Part shown: one piece after another, positions 8,424 through 18,677 of the stretch | Numbering within the stretch: the first letter of the stretch is position 1 | How the letters are laid out: every line of letters starts with the position of its first letter | Source: Ideonella margarita | GTDB lineage: Bacteria > Pseudomonadota > Gammaproteobacteria > Burkholderiales > Burkholderiaceae_C | Reading direction: 5' to 3' | DNA: 64,000 nt | NCBI RefSeq assembly: GCF_038066635.1 | Contig: NZ_JBBUTI010000012.1 | Span: 62,001-126,000 of the forward strand | Made by a program: the position numbers and the translations under genes | Notes under the pieces: model-generated | The model's database searches: none | The model's input: the letters and a program-made list of their open reading frames with translations, nothing else | What the model was told of the DNA's origin: nothing

Positions 8424-9116
8424 ATGAAACTCAGTCAGATTCTTTATTCCCAGGGCTTCGGCACGCGCCGGGTGTGCGCCGGCATGGTGTATTCCGACCT
8501 GGTGCAGCACAACGGCCGCGTGCTGGAAGACCCCGATGAAGACCTGCCCACCGCCGGCCTGGTGCTGACGGTGGAAGGCAAGCCCTGGCCCTTCCACGAG
8601 AAGGCGCTGGTGCTGCTGAACAAGCCGGCGGGCTATGAATGCTCGCAAAAGCCCAAGCACCACCCGAGCGTGATGACGCTGCTGCCCGCGCCGCTGCGCA
8701 ACCGGGGTGTGCAGCCCATCGGCCGGCTGGACGAAGACACCACCGGCTTGTTGCTGCTGACAGAAGACGGCAGCCTGATCCACAAGCTCACCTCACCGAA
8801 GCACCATGTGCCGAAGGTGTACGAGGTGGGCTGCAAGCACCCGATCGACGATGACCAGGTGGCGCGCCTGCTGGCCGGCGTGGTGCTGGAAGACGACCCG
8901 GTGCCCGTGCGCGCCGCCGCGTGCGAACGCGTGACCGAGCACCACCTGCGCCTGACGCTGACCGAAGGCAAGTACCACCAGGTCAAGCGCATGCTGGCAG
9001 CGGTGAGCAACCGGGTTGAAACGCTGCACCGCAGCGAATTTGGCCACCTCACCATTCCGGCAGACCTGGCGCCCGGCCAGTGGTGCTGGGTGAACGGCTG
9101 GCAGCCACCGGCCTGA
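8424..9116 (+). CDS. rsuA: RsuA-family 16S rRNA pseudouridine synthase
   Basis: 230 aa. An N-terminal S4-like RNA-binding segment (MKLSQILYSQGFGTRR) is followed by the RsuA/RluB/E/F catalytic domain with the signature PIGRLDEDTTGLLLLT holding the catalytic Asp, and LTEGKYHQVKRMLAAVSN near the C terminus. The enzyme isomerises a uridine in rRNA; by length and S4 arrangement it best fits RsuA (U516 of 16S rRNA), but other RsuA-superfamily targets are possible. Start ATG 8424 matches the family N terminus. It stands alone between the acyl-CoA dehydrogenases and the hybrid kinase. Confidence 0.85.
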   Translation: MKLSQILYSQGFGTRRVCAGMVYSDLVQHNGRVLEDPDEDLPTAGLVLTVEGKPWPFHEKALVLLNKPAGYECSQKPKHHPSVMTLLPAPLRNRGVQPIGRLDEDTTGLLLLTEDGSLIHKLTSPKHHVPKVYEVGCKHPIDDDQVARLLAGVVLEDDPVPVRAAACERVTEHHLRLTLTEGKYHQVKRMLAAVSNRVETLHRSEFGHLTIPADLAPGQWCWVNGWQPPA

Positions 9117-9241
9117 AGTACCGACGCCAGCCCGAAAAAGCGCACGGTACGCCTGATTGGCCCGCCGTGGCTGCGAGGGCAAACACGGAGTGATGGCTCG
9201 GCGGCCTTCATGTTTATGCTGCAGTGCAAATCGCAACCAGC

Positions 9242-11071
9242 ATGAGCGACGTCGACTCCCCAGCAGTGCCTGATCCGGACTCCGGCCCCGGACTTTTCAA
9301 CGACCTCGCCCGCCAACGACGCCAGTCGATCGAGCGCAATGTCGAGCTGGAGCGTGTGCGCCAGCTGTTCGAGCGCACCGCCGAGCCGATGCTGGCCACC
9401 ATCGTGGGTGCCGGTCTGATCACCTGGGCGCTGTGGCATCAGCTGGGCAATCCAGCCATCTGGTGGTGGTTTGCGCTCAAGCAGGCCACGGCCGTGGGGC
9501 GGCTGCTGGAGTGCGTGGCCTTCAGTCGGGCTGACTCGCCCCAGCTGGATACCCGGGCCTGGTGGCTGCGGCATGGCGTGGGTGGCTTGATCGATGGCCT
9601 GGGATGGGGCGTGCTCGGCTGGTACTTCGTGCCCAGCGGCGACCCCTGGCTCGACGGCGTGATCGCCGGGGGGCTGGTGGCGGTGGCCTCGGTGGGTGTA
9701 TTCACGCTCACGTCGTACAACGGCCACGCCATGCGCTTCATGCTGGGGGTTCTGCTGCCCCTGGTGGTCAACCAGCTGCTGCAAGGCGGGGCCGTGAACT
9801 GGCTGGTGGCCGGCGGGCTGGTCGTCTACCTGATCCTGCTGTGGCGGGAGGGCCGGCGCAGTGAGCTTCACATGCAGGAGCTGCTGCGCCTGCGCTTCGA
9901 AAACGCCGCCATCGCCGAAGACCGCCAGCGTGCGCTGTTGCTGGCAGAGCATTCCAGCGCAACAAAATCACGCTTCCTGGCCATGGTCAGCCACGAGCTG
10001 CGCACCCCGCTCAACGGCATCCTCGGCATGACGCAGCTGATGCGCGACGGCACGGTCAGCGCGCAGCAGGCCCGGCAGCTGACGGTCGTGCAGCAGTCGG
10101 CGGGGCACCTGCAAACCTTGATCGAGGACCTGCTGGACATTTCACGGGCCGACGCGGGTCGCCTGAAGATCGAGCCCGCGCCGGCGCGGGTGGCTGATCT
10201 GGTGCGCGAGGTGACCGATCTGTTGTCGCCGGTGGCCACCGACAAGGGCCTGCGCTTCATGGTCAGCCTGCTGCACGGCCTGCCCGATGCCGCCATGCTG
10301 GACGCGCAGCGGGTCAAGCAGGTTCTGCACAACCTGCTGGGCAATGCCCTCAAGTTCACCGCGGCCGGGCAGGTGGAGCTCAAGGCCTCGCTGGATGGAG
10401 GCTTCTTGAGGTTCGAGGTGCGTGACAGCGGTGTCGGCATTCCCTTGGTGCTGCAGCAGCGCATCTTCGACCCCTTCGAGCAGGGCGACGGCCCGTCCGA
10501 GCAGCGCCGTGGAGGCACCGGCCTGGGCCTGACGATCTCCCGCCAGCTGGCAGTGGCCATGGGCGGCAACGTGACTTGCGCCAGCGTGCCCGGCCATGGC
10601 GCCACCTTCACCTTCACCGTGGCCTACCGGCCTGCACAGGCCCCGGTGCGCCAGGCGGCGCCGTCGTCCCCGGCCCCGCCGTTGCAGGGGCGCGTGCTGA
10701 TCGTCGAGGACAACCCGGTGAACCTGATGGTGGCCAGCGCCATGGTCGAGCGCCTGGGCCTGGCCTGGGAGTCGGCTGATGACGGGCAGGTGGCGCTGGG
10801 CCGGCTGGCGCAGACGTCTTATGACCTCGTGTTGATGGACTGCCAGATGCCTGTGCTGGACGGCCTGGCCGCGACCCGGGCCTGGCGCGAGCGTGAAGCC
10901 GCCGCCGGGCAGCGGCGTGTGCCCATCGTGGCCCTGACGGCCAACGCCGTGCCCGGTGACCGCGAGGCCTGCACGGCCGCCGGCATGGACGATTACCTCA
11001 GCAAGCCGTTCACCATCGACACCCTGCAGACCGTGCTGGCGCGCTACCTGGCCGGCGGAAAAGGGCCGTGA
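9242..11071 (+). CDS. Membrane hybrid sensor histidine kinase with receiver domain
   Basis: About 609 aa from ATG 9242; a GTG at 9224 in frame would add six residues, and neither has a clear ribosome-binding site. The N-terminal about 200 residues hold roughly six membrane helices with short loops, so the signal is probably sensed in or at the membrane. HisKA follows (MVSHELRTPLNGILG, phospho-His251), then HATPase_c (N box VLHNLLGNALKFT, G1 RDSGVGIP, F box FDPFEQGD, G2 GGTGLGLTISR). A C-terminal receiver (LIVEDNPVNLMVA, phospho-Asp533 in LVLMDCQMPVLDG, Lys in YLSKPF) completes a phosphorelay protein. No HPt or separate regulator is adjacent, so the downstream partner is unknown. Confidence 0.92.
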   Translation: MSDVDSPAVPDPDSGPGLFNDLARQRRQSIERNVELERVRQLFERTAEPMLATIVGAGLITWALWHQLGNPAIWWWFALKQATAVGRLLECVAFSRADSPQLDTRAWWLRHGVGGLIDGLGWGVLGWYFVPSGDPWLDGVIAGGLVAVASVGVFTLTSYNGHAMRFMLGVLLPLVVNQLLQGGAVNWLVAGGLVVYLILLWREGRRSELHMQELLRLRFENAAIAEDRQRALLLAEHSSATKSRFLAMVSHELRTPLNGILGMTQLMRDGTVSAQQARQLTVVQQSAGHLQTLIEDLLDISRADAGRLKIEPAPARVADLVREVTDLLSPVATDKGLRFMVSLLHGLPDAAMLDAQRVKQVLHNLLGNALKFTAAGQVELKASLDGGFLRFEVRDSGVGIPLVLQQRIFDPFEQGDGPSEQRRGGTGLGLTISRQLAVAMGGNVTCASVPGHGATFTFTVAYRPAQAPVRQAAPSSPAPPLQGRVLIVEDNPVNLMVASAMVERLGLAWESADDGQVALGRLAQTSYDLVLMDCQMPVLDGLAATRAWREREAAAGQRRVPIVALTANAVPGDREACTAAGMDDYLSKPFTIDTLQTVLARYLAGGKGP

Positions 11072-11119
11072 TGCTGCGCGGTGATGTGGCACAGGCCTGT
11101 CGCCCCCTGAGGCTGCGCC

Positions 11120-11125
11120 GATAAT
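11120..11125 (+). promoter_or_regulatory. -10-like hexamer GATAAT before ribF
   Basis: GATAAT lies 7 nt upstream of ATG 11133 with no Shine-Dalgarno between, placing the expected transcription start on or beside the start codon. The -35 region (about 11097-11102, CTGTCG) is poor. Confidence 0.45.
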
Positions 11126-11132
11126 CCCGCCC

Positions 11133-12101
11133 ATGCGCGTTTTCAGAGCCCAACGTCCTTCGCAAGCCGGTGACACCGGTTGTGCCCTCACCATCGGCAA
11201 CTTCGACGGCGTCCACCGCGGACACCAGGCCATGCTCGCGCTGCTGGCCAGCGAAGCACGCCACCGGGGCCTGCGCACCTGCGTGATGACCTTCGAGCCG
11301 CACCCGCGCGACTGGTTTGCCAGCCAGGCGGGCAAGCCGGAGCTGGCGCCGCTGCGCATCGCCACGCTGCGCGACAAGCTGCAGGAGCTGGAGCGCTGCG
11401 GTGTGGACGACGTGGTGCTGATGCGCTTTGATGACAAGTTCGCCGGTCTCAGCCCGGAGGACTTCATCCGCCGCGTGCTGGTGCAGCAGCTGCGCGCCCG
11501 TTACGTGCTGGTGGGCGACGACTTCCGCTTCGGTGCGAAGCGCGCCGGTGACTACGCGCTGCTCGACGCCGCCGGCAGCGCCCAGGGCTTTGATGTGGCC
11601 CGGATGATGAGCTACGAGGTGCACGGTCTGCGGGTGTCCAGCTCTGCCGTGCGGGAGGCCCTGGCGGCCGGCCAGATGGCCCGCGCGGCCAGCCTGCTTG
11701 GGCGGCCGTACAGCATCTCCGGCCATGTGGTGCATGGCCGCAAGCTGGGGCGTGACCTGGGTTTTCGCACGCTGAACCTGCGTTTCCCGTCGCACCGGCC
11801 GGCGGCCATGGGCATCTTCGTGGTGCAGGTGCACGGCCTGGCTGAGCAGCCGCTGGCCGGTGTGGCCAGCCTGGGCGTGCGGCCCACGGTGGAAGACGCC
11901 GGCCGCGTGCTGCTGGAAGTGCACTGCCTGGACTGGCCGGCAGGCCTGGCCGTGGAAGGCGGCTACGCGCGCATCCTGCGGGTCGACCTGCTGCACAAGC
12001 TGCACGACGAGCGGCGCTATGACGGCCTTGAAGCGTTGCGTGTCGGCATCGCCCAGGACGTGATCGACGCCCGGGCCTGGTGGGCCGCACACGGCGCCTG
12101 A
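11133..12101 (+). CDS. ribF: Bifunctional riboflavin kinase/FAD synthetase
   Basis: 322 aa, the usual length. The N-terminal FMN adenylyltransferase domain has the nucleotide-binding motif IGNFDGVHRGHQAML (residues about 22-36) and VLVGDDFRFGAKRAGD; the C-terminal riboflavin kinase domain has GRPYSISGHVVHGRKLGRDLGF and HCLDWPAGL. It converts riboflavin to FMN and then FAD in the cytoplasm. Upstream of ileS and lspA, the order is the standard Burkholderiales cluster. No FMN riboswitch is apparent in the 60-bp gap upstream. Confidence 0.97.
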   Translation: MRVFRAQRPSQAGDTGCALTIGNFDGVHRGHQAMLALLASEARHRGLRTCVMTFEPHPRDWFASQAGKPELAPLRIATLRDKLQELERCGVDDVVLMRFDDKFAGLSPEDFIRRVLVQQLRARYVLVGDDFRFGAKRAGDYALLDAAGSAQGFDVARMMSYEVHGLRVSSSAVREALAAGQMARAASLLGRPYSISGHVVHGRKLGRDLGFRTLNLRFPSHRPAAMGIFVVQVHGLAEQPLAGVASLGVRPTVEDAGRVLLEVHCLDWPAGLAVEGGYARILRVDLLHKLHDERRYDGLEALRVGIAQDVIDARAWWAAHGA

Positions 12102-12123
12102 AGGCCGGCCTGGGCGCCACCGG

Positions 12124-12129
12124 TAGAAT
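12124..12129 (+). promoter_or_regulatory. -10 hexamer TAGAAT in the ileS leader
   Basis: TAGAAT lies 284 to 12 bases into the ribF-ileS gap, about 256 bp before the ileS start at 12386. It is only 7 nt from ATG 12137, which opens a 38-codon frame. The -35 region (12100-12106) is weak. It implies a long leader on the ileS-lspA transcript. Confidence 0.45.
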
Positions 12130-12136
12130 CAGGCGC

Positions 12137-12253
12137 ATGTCCGCCCGTTTTGTCAGCCCTCCGCTCGCACCTGTGCGCGTGTCGCCCACGCTGCATGGCC
12201 ATGCCTGCACGCGCCGCCAGACCACCCGGGACCGAATTCGGCGCATCGCCTGA
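12137..12253 (+). CDS. Putative 38-codon leader ORF upstream of ileS
   Basis: ATG 12137 to TGA 12251-12253, 38 residues, Arg/Pro/Thr-rich, with two Ile codons close to its end (residues 34 and 37). The start sits 7 nt after TAGAAT and lacks a Shine-Dalgarno, so it would be read from a leaderless mRNA. Its position in the ileS leader and its terminal Ile codons would suit a translation-sensing leader peptide, but no terminator-like U-run follows, and the frame may be chance. Confidence 0.25.
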   Translation: MSARFVSPPLAPVRVSPTLHGHACTRRQTTRDRIRRIA

Positions 12254-12297
12254 CGACGCCGCCCGCACCGGCATGACGCCGGTTCCGCGGGCCCTTC

Positions 12298-12327
12298 GCT
12301 CCTGTGATGCGCCCGTCGCGCAGGAGC
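12298..12327 (+). repeat. Inverted repeat in the ileS leader
   Basis: Perfect 7-bp arms gctcctg (12298-12304) and caggagc (12321-12327) around a 16-nt loop, 58 bp upstream of the ileS ATG and 45 bp after the short leader ORF ends. No U-run follows. It may be an RNA structure of the leader; function not known. Confidence 0.35.
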
Positions 12328-12385
12328 CTTCCGGCAGCCCCCAGCGGCCGCCGCGCACCACCCGGTGCCTCAACTTTTGCGCCCC

Positions 12386-15253
12386 ATGACCACCGAATCG
12401 AACACCAACGACACCCGCAGCACCCTGAACCTGCCCGACACCCCGTTCCCGATGCGCGGCGACCTGCCCAAGCGCGAGCCGGGCTGGGTGAAGGAATGGA
12501 ACGAAGGCGGCCTCTACAAGCGCCTGCGTGATGCCCGCCACGGCGCCCCGCTGTTCGTGCTGCATGACGGCCCACCCTATGCCAACGGCAAGCTGCACAT
12601 CGGCCACGCGCTGAACAAGGTGCTGAAGGACATGATCGTCAAGTCGAAGCAGCTCTCCGGCTTCGACGCGCAGTACATCCCCGGCTGGGATTGCCACGGC
12701 CTGCCGATCGAGAACGCCATCGAAAAGCTGCATGGCCGCAAGCTCAGCCGTGACGCCATGCAGGCCAAGAGCCGCGCCTTCGCCACCGAGCAGATCGGCC
12801 AGCAGCGCGAAGACTTCAAGCGCCTGGGCGTGCTGGGCGACTGGGAGCGCCCTTACCGCACGATGGACCCAGCCAACGAAGCCGGCCAGCTGCGCGCGTT
12901 CAAGCGCGTGGTCGAGCGTGGCTTTGTCTATCGCGGCCTGAAGCCGGTGTACTGGTGCTTCGACTGCGGCTCCAGCCTCGCCGAGTTCGAGATCGAATAC
13001 GCCGACAAGCAGAGCGACACGCTCGACGTGGCCTTCGAGACCGACGACGGCGCCCGCCTGGCGCAGGCCTTCGGCCTGGCCGCGCTGCCGGCCGGCAAGA
13101 GCGCCTTCGCCGTGATCTGGACGACCACCGCCTGGACCATCCCCGCCAACCAGGCCCTGAACGCCCACCCCGAGCTGAGCTACGCGCTGGTGGAAACGCC
13201 GATGGGCTGCCTGGTGCTGGCCGAGACCCTGGTGGAAGCCTGCCTGCAACGCTTTGGCCTGGAAGGCCAGGTGCTGGCCACCGTGGCCGGCAAGGCGCTG
13301 GGCGGCCTGAACTTCCGCCATCCGCTGTTCGACGCGGACGCGGGCTATCGCCGCCTCTCGCCGGTGTTCCTGGCCGAGTACGTGAGCGACAGCGACGGCA
13401 CCGGCATCGTGCACTCGTCGCCCGCCTACGGCGTGGATGACTTCAACTCCTGCATCGCCAACGGCATCAGCTACGACCAGATCCTGAACCCGGTTCAGGG
13501 CAACGGCACCTACGCGGCAGACTGGCCGCTGTTTGGTGGCCAGCACATCTGGAAGGCCATCCCCGAGGTGCTGGCCGCGCTGAAGGGCGCCGGCCGCCTG
13601 ATGGCCACCAAGACCATCACCCACAGCTACCCGCACTGCTGGCGCCACAAGACGCCGGTGATCTACCGCGCGGCAGCCCAGTGGTTCGTCCGCATGGACG
13701 AAGGCGAGGGCGTGTTCACCACCGACAAGGCCGGCAAGACGCTGCGCCAGCTGGCCCTTGAGGCCATCGACCACACGGCGTTCTACCCCGAGAACGGCAA
13801 GGCCCGCCTGCGCGACATGATCGCCAACCGGCCTGACTGGTGCATCTCGCGTCAGCGTTCGTGGGGCGTGCCGGTGCCGTTCTTCCTGCACAAGGACAGC
13901 GGCGAACTGCACCCGCGCACCCTGGCCATCATGGACCAGGCGGCCGACATCGTGGAAGCCGGCGGCATCGAGGCCTGGAGCCGCGTGACCGTGGAAGACA
14001 TCCTCGGCGCTGAAGACGCACCGCACTACACGAAGAGCACCGACATCCTCGAGGTGTGGTTCGACTCGGGCTCGACCTTCCAGCACGTGCTGCGTGGCAG
14101 CCACCTGAACGCCTACGACCGCCCGCCGTTCCACAGCGAAGGGCCGGAGGCCGACCTGTACCTGGAAGGCCACGACCAGCACCGCGGCTGGTTCCACTCT
14201 TCCCTGCTGCTGGGCTGCGCCCTCTATGACCGCGCCCCCTACAAGGGCCTGCTGACCCACGGCTTTGCCACCGACGGCCAGGGCCGCAAGATGAGCAAGT
14301 CGCTGGGCAACACGGTCGAGCCGCAGAGCGTGACGAGCAAGCTCGGCGCGGAAATCGTGCGTCTGTGGGTGGCCAGCACCGACTACTCGGGTGACCTGAA
14401 CATCGACGACAAGATCCTGGCCCGCGTGGTGGACGGCTATCGCCGCATCCGCAACACGCTGCGCTTCCTGATGGCCAACACGTCTGACTTCGATGCGGCC
14501 ACCGATCTGGTGCCGGTCGAGCAGATGCTGGAGATCGACCGCTACGCCCTGGCCCGCGCCAGCCAGCTGCAGGCCGACATCCTGGCGCACTTCGACGCCT
14601 ACGAGTTCCACCCGGTGGTCAGCAAGCTGCAGGTGTATTGCTCGGAAGACCTGGGCGCGTTCTACCTGGACGTGCTGAAGGACCGCCTCTACACCACCGC
14701 ACCGAAGAGCCTGGCGCGCCGCTCGGCCCAGACCGCGCTCTGGCACATCACCAACGCCATGCTGCGCTGGATGGCGCCGTTCCTCAGCTTCACCGCTGAA
14801 GAGGCGTGGGCGATCTTCGCGCCGGGCAAGACGACGGGCTCGATCTTCACCGAAACCTTCTGGCCGCTGAGCACGCCGGACGAAGCGCTGCTGGCCAAGT
14901 GGGGCCGCATCCGCGAGATCCGCGATGTGGTGAACAAGGACATCGAAGCCGTGCGCACGGCTGGCCAGGTGGGTGCTTCGCTGCAGGCCACGCTGGTCAT
15001 CACCGTGGGCGGTGACGACGCCGCGCTGCTGCGCTCGCTCGGCACCGACCTGAAGTACGTCACCATCACCTCGGCGGTGGAGGTGGTGGAAGGAGAGGCC
15101 TTGTCGGTCACCGTGACGCCGAGCACCGCCACCAAGTGCGAGCGTTGCTGGCACTACGCGGATGACGTGGGCAGCCACGCCGGGCATGCCGGCCTGTGCG
15201 GCCGCTGCGTGAGCAACCTGCACGGCGCGGGCGAAACCCGCACCGTGGCCTGA
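12386..15253 (+). CDS. ileS: Isoleucyl-tRNA synthetase
   Basis: 955 aa, class I aminoacyl-tRNA synthetase that charges tRNA-Ile. The HIGH motif (KLHIGHALNKVLKD) is near residue 70 and the KMSKS motif (GRKMSKSLGNTVEP) near residue 635. The editing (CP1) domain lies between them, with AVIWTTTAWTIPANQALN. The C-terminal zinc site has Cys pairs (KCERCWHYADD and GLCGRCVSNLHG), as in long bacterial IleRS. ATG 12386 is chosen over an upstream in-frame GTG because it matches the usual N terminus. It is 13 bp before lspA in the conserved ribF-ileS-lspA order. Confidence 0.98.
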   Translation: MTTESNTNDTRSTLNLPDTPFPMRGDLPKREPGWVKEWNEGGLYKRLRDARHGAPLFVLHDGPPYANGKLHIGHALNKVLKDMIVKSKQLSGFDAQYIPGWDCHGLPIENAIEKLHGRKLSRDAMQAKSRAFATEQIGQQREDFKRLGVLGDWERPYRTMDPANEAGQLRAFKRVVERGFVYRGLKPVYWCFDCGSSLAEFEIEYADKQSDTLDVAFETDDGARLAQAFGLAALPAGKSAFAVIWTTTAWTIPANQALNAHPELSYALVETPMGCLVLAETLVEACLQRFGLEGQVLATVAGKALGGLNFRHPLFDADAGYRRLSPVFLAEYVSDSDGTGIVHSSPAYGVDDFNSCIANGISYDQILNPVQGNGTYAADWPLFGGQHIWKAIPEVLAALKGAGRLMATKTITHSYPHCWRHKTPVIYRAAAQWFVRMDEGEGVFTTDKAGKTLRQLALEAIDHTAFYPENGKARLRDMIANRPDWCISRQRSWGVPVPFFLHKDSGELHPRTLAIMDQAADIVEAGGIEAWSRVTVEDILGAEDAPHYTKSTDILEVWFDSGSTFQHVLRGSHLNAYDRPPFHSEGPEADLYLEGHDQHRGWFHSSLLLGCALYDRAPYKGLLTHGFATDGQGRKMSKSLGNTVEPQSVTSKLGAEIVRLWVASTDYSGDLNIDDKILARVVDGYRRIRNTLRFLMANTSDFDAATDLVPVEQMLEIDRYALARASQLQADILAHFDAYEFHPVVSKLQVYCSEDLGAFYLDVLKDRLYTTAPKSLARRSAQTALWHITNAMLRWMAPFLSFTAEEAWAIFAPGKTTGSIFTETFWPLSTPDEALLAKWGRIREIRDVVNKDIEAVRTAGQVGASLQATLVITVGGDDAALLRSLGTDLKYVTITSAVEVVEGEALSVTVTPSTATKCERCWHYADDVGSHAGHAGLCGRCVSNLHGAGETRTVA

Positions 15254-15266
15254 TCGGCAGACCGGC

Positions 15267-15788
15267 ATGGCACGCAAACTCATGTCTTCCCGGTCGGGTG
15301 CCGGTCTGGGCCTGTGGCTCGGCCTGGCCGCGCTGGTGCTGCTGTTCGATCAGTTCACCAAGGTGCTGATCGTCGGCAACTTCCAGCTCGGCGACAGCCA
15401 CACCGTCACCTCGTTCTTCAACGTGGTCCGGGTGCACAACACGGGCGCGGCGTTCTCGTTCCTGGCGGGGGCCGGCGGCTGGCAGCGCTGGTTCTTCGTG
15501 GGCCTGGGCGCGGTGGCGTCCATCGCCATCGTGTGGATGCTGCGCAGCCACGCCGGCCAGCGCCTGTTCTGCTTCGCCATCAGCATGATCCTTGGCGGCG
15601 CGGTGGGCAATGTGGTGGACCGCCTCTGGCACGGCTACGTCGTCGACTTCCTGCAGTTCCACTGGGGCTTCCTGGCACCGATGTTCCCGGGGGGCTACTT
15701 CCCGAGCTTCAACATTGCCGACGCCGCCATCACGGTGGGCGCGGTGGGCCTGATCCTCGACGAATTGCTGCGCGTTCGCCGCAGCTGA
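15267..15788 (+). CDS. lspA: Lipoprotein signal peptidase (signal peptidase II)
   Basis: 173 aa inner-membrane aspartyl protease with four membrane helices. Conserved boxes are FDQFTKVLI, VHNTGAAFSFLAG, GGAVGNVVDRLWHGYVVDF and FNIADAAITVG; the two catalytic Asp residues are in NVVDR and NIADA. It removes signal peptides from lipidated prolipoproteins, such as the lipoprotein at 52950. It follows ileS by 13 bp and is surely co-transcribed. The usual next gene in relatives (coaBC) is absent; a two-component pair follows instead. Confidence 0.97.
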   Translation: MARKLMSSRSGAGLGLWLGLAALVLLFDQFTKVLIVGNFQLGDSHTVTSFFNVVRVHNTGAAFSFLAGAGGWQRWFFVGLGAVASIAIVWMLRSHAGQRLFCFAISMILGGAVGNVVDRLWHGYVVDFLQFHWGFLAPMFPGGYFPSFNIADAAITVGAVGLILDELLRVRRS

Positions 15789-15804
15789 ACACCCGGAAAC
15801 AGCC

Positions 15805-17139
15805 ATGACCACGGCGCGTCCAGATCCCCGTCTGATGCGCCACTTTGCGCTGACAGGCGCCTTGGCCATTGCTTGCTTCAGCGCCGCGATGGCGTGGTGG
15901 CTCACGGTGTTTCTGGAAACCCGTCTGGTTGAGCGCGACGCCGCGCTCAGCCACGATTTCGTCCAGAGCATCGTCGATACCCAGCGGGTGGCCGAGCTGA
16001 TCCGTCAGGGCAACGCGTCTGATGCGTCGGTCATCGAGTTCGTGTCCCATGTGGCCGCGATGCCCGATGTGCTGCGCGCCAACCTCTACAGCACTGACCG
16101 CAAAGTGCTGTGGTCGAGTCGCCCTGAGCTGATCGGCCAGGTGTTTTCAGCCAACGAAGAGCTGGATGAGGCGCTGGCCGGCGAGGTGGTGACGCACCGA
16201 TCATCGGGCGAAGGCGATGAGCCGCTCAAGGCGGAACACCTGCTGCTGCCCAGTGGACCTGACCGATTTGTCGAGAACTACCTGCCCATCCGTTCCGGCC
16301 CCGTGCTGGTGGGTGTGGTGGAGCTGTACCGCGAGCCCGTGGCCCTGAACGACGCCATCTTCAACGGCCGCCTGCGGGTGTGGCTGGGGGCGGCGGCCGG
16401 GGCAGTGTTCCTGTTCCTGTCGCTGATGTGGTTCGTGCTGCGCACCGAGCGTGCGCTGCGTGAGCAGCAATCGCGGCTGGTGGAGGCCGAGGCGCTGGCG
16501 ATGGTGGGCGAGCTGTCTGCCGCGGTGGCGCACAGCATCCGCAACCCGCTGGGCGTGATCCGCAGCAGTGGTGAGCTGCAGCGCGAGATGGGCGCCGATG
16601 CGCCGCCGCAGCTGTGCGACGACGTGATCCGTTCAGCCGATCGCATCGAGCACCTGGTGCGCACGCTGCTGACCTATGCGCGTGAACCGGGCGGCCGCGA
16701 TGAGCAGTCGTCGCTCGACCAGTTGCTGCAGGAAGCGGCCGCCCGCTTCGAGCCCGACCTGCTGGCCCAGGGCAAGCCTTTTGAGGTGCAGCTGGCACCT
16801 CAGCTCGGCCATGTGGCGGTGGACCCGGTGCTGATGGCGCAGGTGCTGGCCTCTGTGCTGGCCAACGCCGCTGAGGCCACCCAACGCGGGCAAGCCGTGC
16901 GCCTGCAGGCCAGCGCTGAGGGGCCGTGGGCCAAGGTGGTGGTGGCGGACGAGGGCTGCGGCATTCCGCCCGAACAACTGGCCGATGTGACCCGCCCCTT
17001 CATGACCACGAAGCCGCGCGGCCTGGGCCTGGGCCTGGCGCTCGTGCGCCGGGTGGTTGAGCGGCTGGGCGGCCGCATCGAGCTGGACAGCCCGGCAGGT
17101 GGGGGAACCCGCGTGACCTTGCACCTGCCCCGCACCTAA
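15805..17139 (+). CDS. Membrane sensor histidine kinase (NtrB/ZraS-like)
   Basis: 444 aa. One helix near residues 14-36 and a second near 193-213 bracket a periplasmic sensor region of about 150 residues. HisKA follows with phospho-His243 in AAVAHSIRNPLGVIRSS, then HATPase_c with N box VLANAAEAT, G1 ADEGCGIP and G2 GLGLGLALVRR. The H-box style (HSIRNPL) is that of NtrB/ZraS/AtoS kinases that signal to sigma-54 activators, and such an activator is the next gene (11 bp away). The ligand is unknown. Confidence 0.92.
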   Translation: MTTARPDPRLMRHFALTGALAIACFSAAMAWWLTVFLETRLVERDAALSHDFVQSIVDTQRVAELIRQGNASDASVIEFVSHVAAMPDVLRANLYSTDRKVLWSSRPELIGQVFSANEELDEALAGEVVTHRSSGEGDEPLKAEHLLLPSGPDRFVENYLPIRSGPVLVGVVELYREPVALNDAIFNGRLRVWLGAAAGAVFLFLSLMWFVLRTERALREQQSRLVEAEALAMVGELSAAVAHSIRNPLGVIRSSGELQREMGADAPPQLCDDVIRSADRIEHLVRTLLTYAREPGGRDEQSSLDQLLQEAAARFEPDLLAQGKPFEVQLAPQLGHVAVDPVLMAQVLASVLANAAEATQRGQAVRLQASAEGPWAKVVVADEGCGIPPEQLADVTRPFMTTKPRGLGLGLALVRRVVERLGGRIELDSPAGGGTRVTLHLPRT

Positions 17140-17150
17140 CATCGCCCCTC

Positions 17151-18578
<1,428 letters not shown>

Positions 18579-18677
18579 CGCGCCCTTGGGCGACACAGGG
18601 TTTGCCCCGGCAGGGAGACCCTGTCTGGACGAGGGCTGCTCCGGGGCATACCCTTGCGGCATTGCAAGGAGGCACGC

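Noticed and set aside
11072..11132. FMN riboswitch for ribF.
   Set aside because: The gap is only about 60 bp, too short for an RFN element, and it has the close -10/ATG layout instead.
12017..15283. A long open frame on the minus strand across ileS.
   Set aside because: It mirrors the G+C-rich codon structure of ileS; its protein is low-complexity without any recognisable domain.
18579..18677. A sigma-54 (-24/-12) promoter before the DUF2189 gene as target of the adjacent NtrC-like regulator.
   Set aside because: No GG-N10-GC pattern fits; the nearest candidate (GGG...TTTGC) has the wrong spacing.
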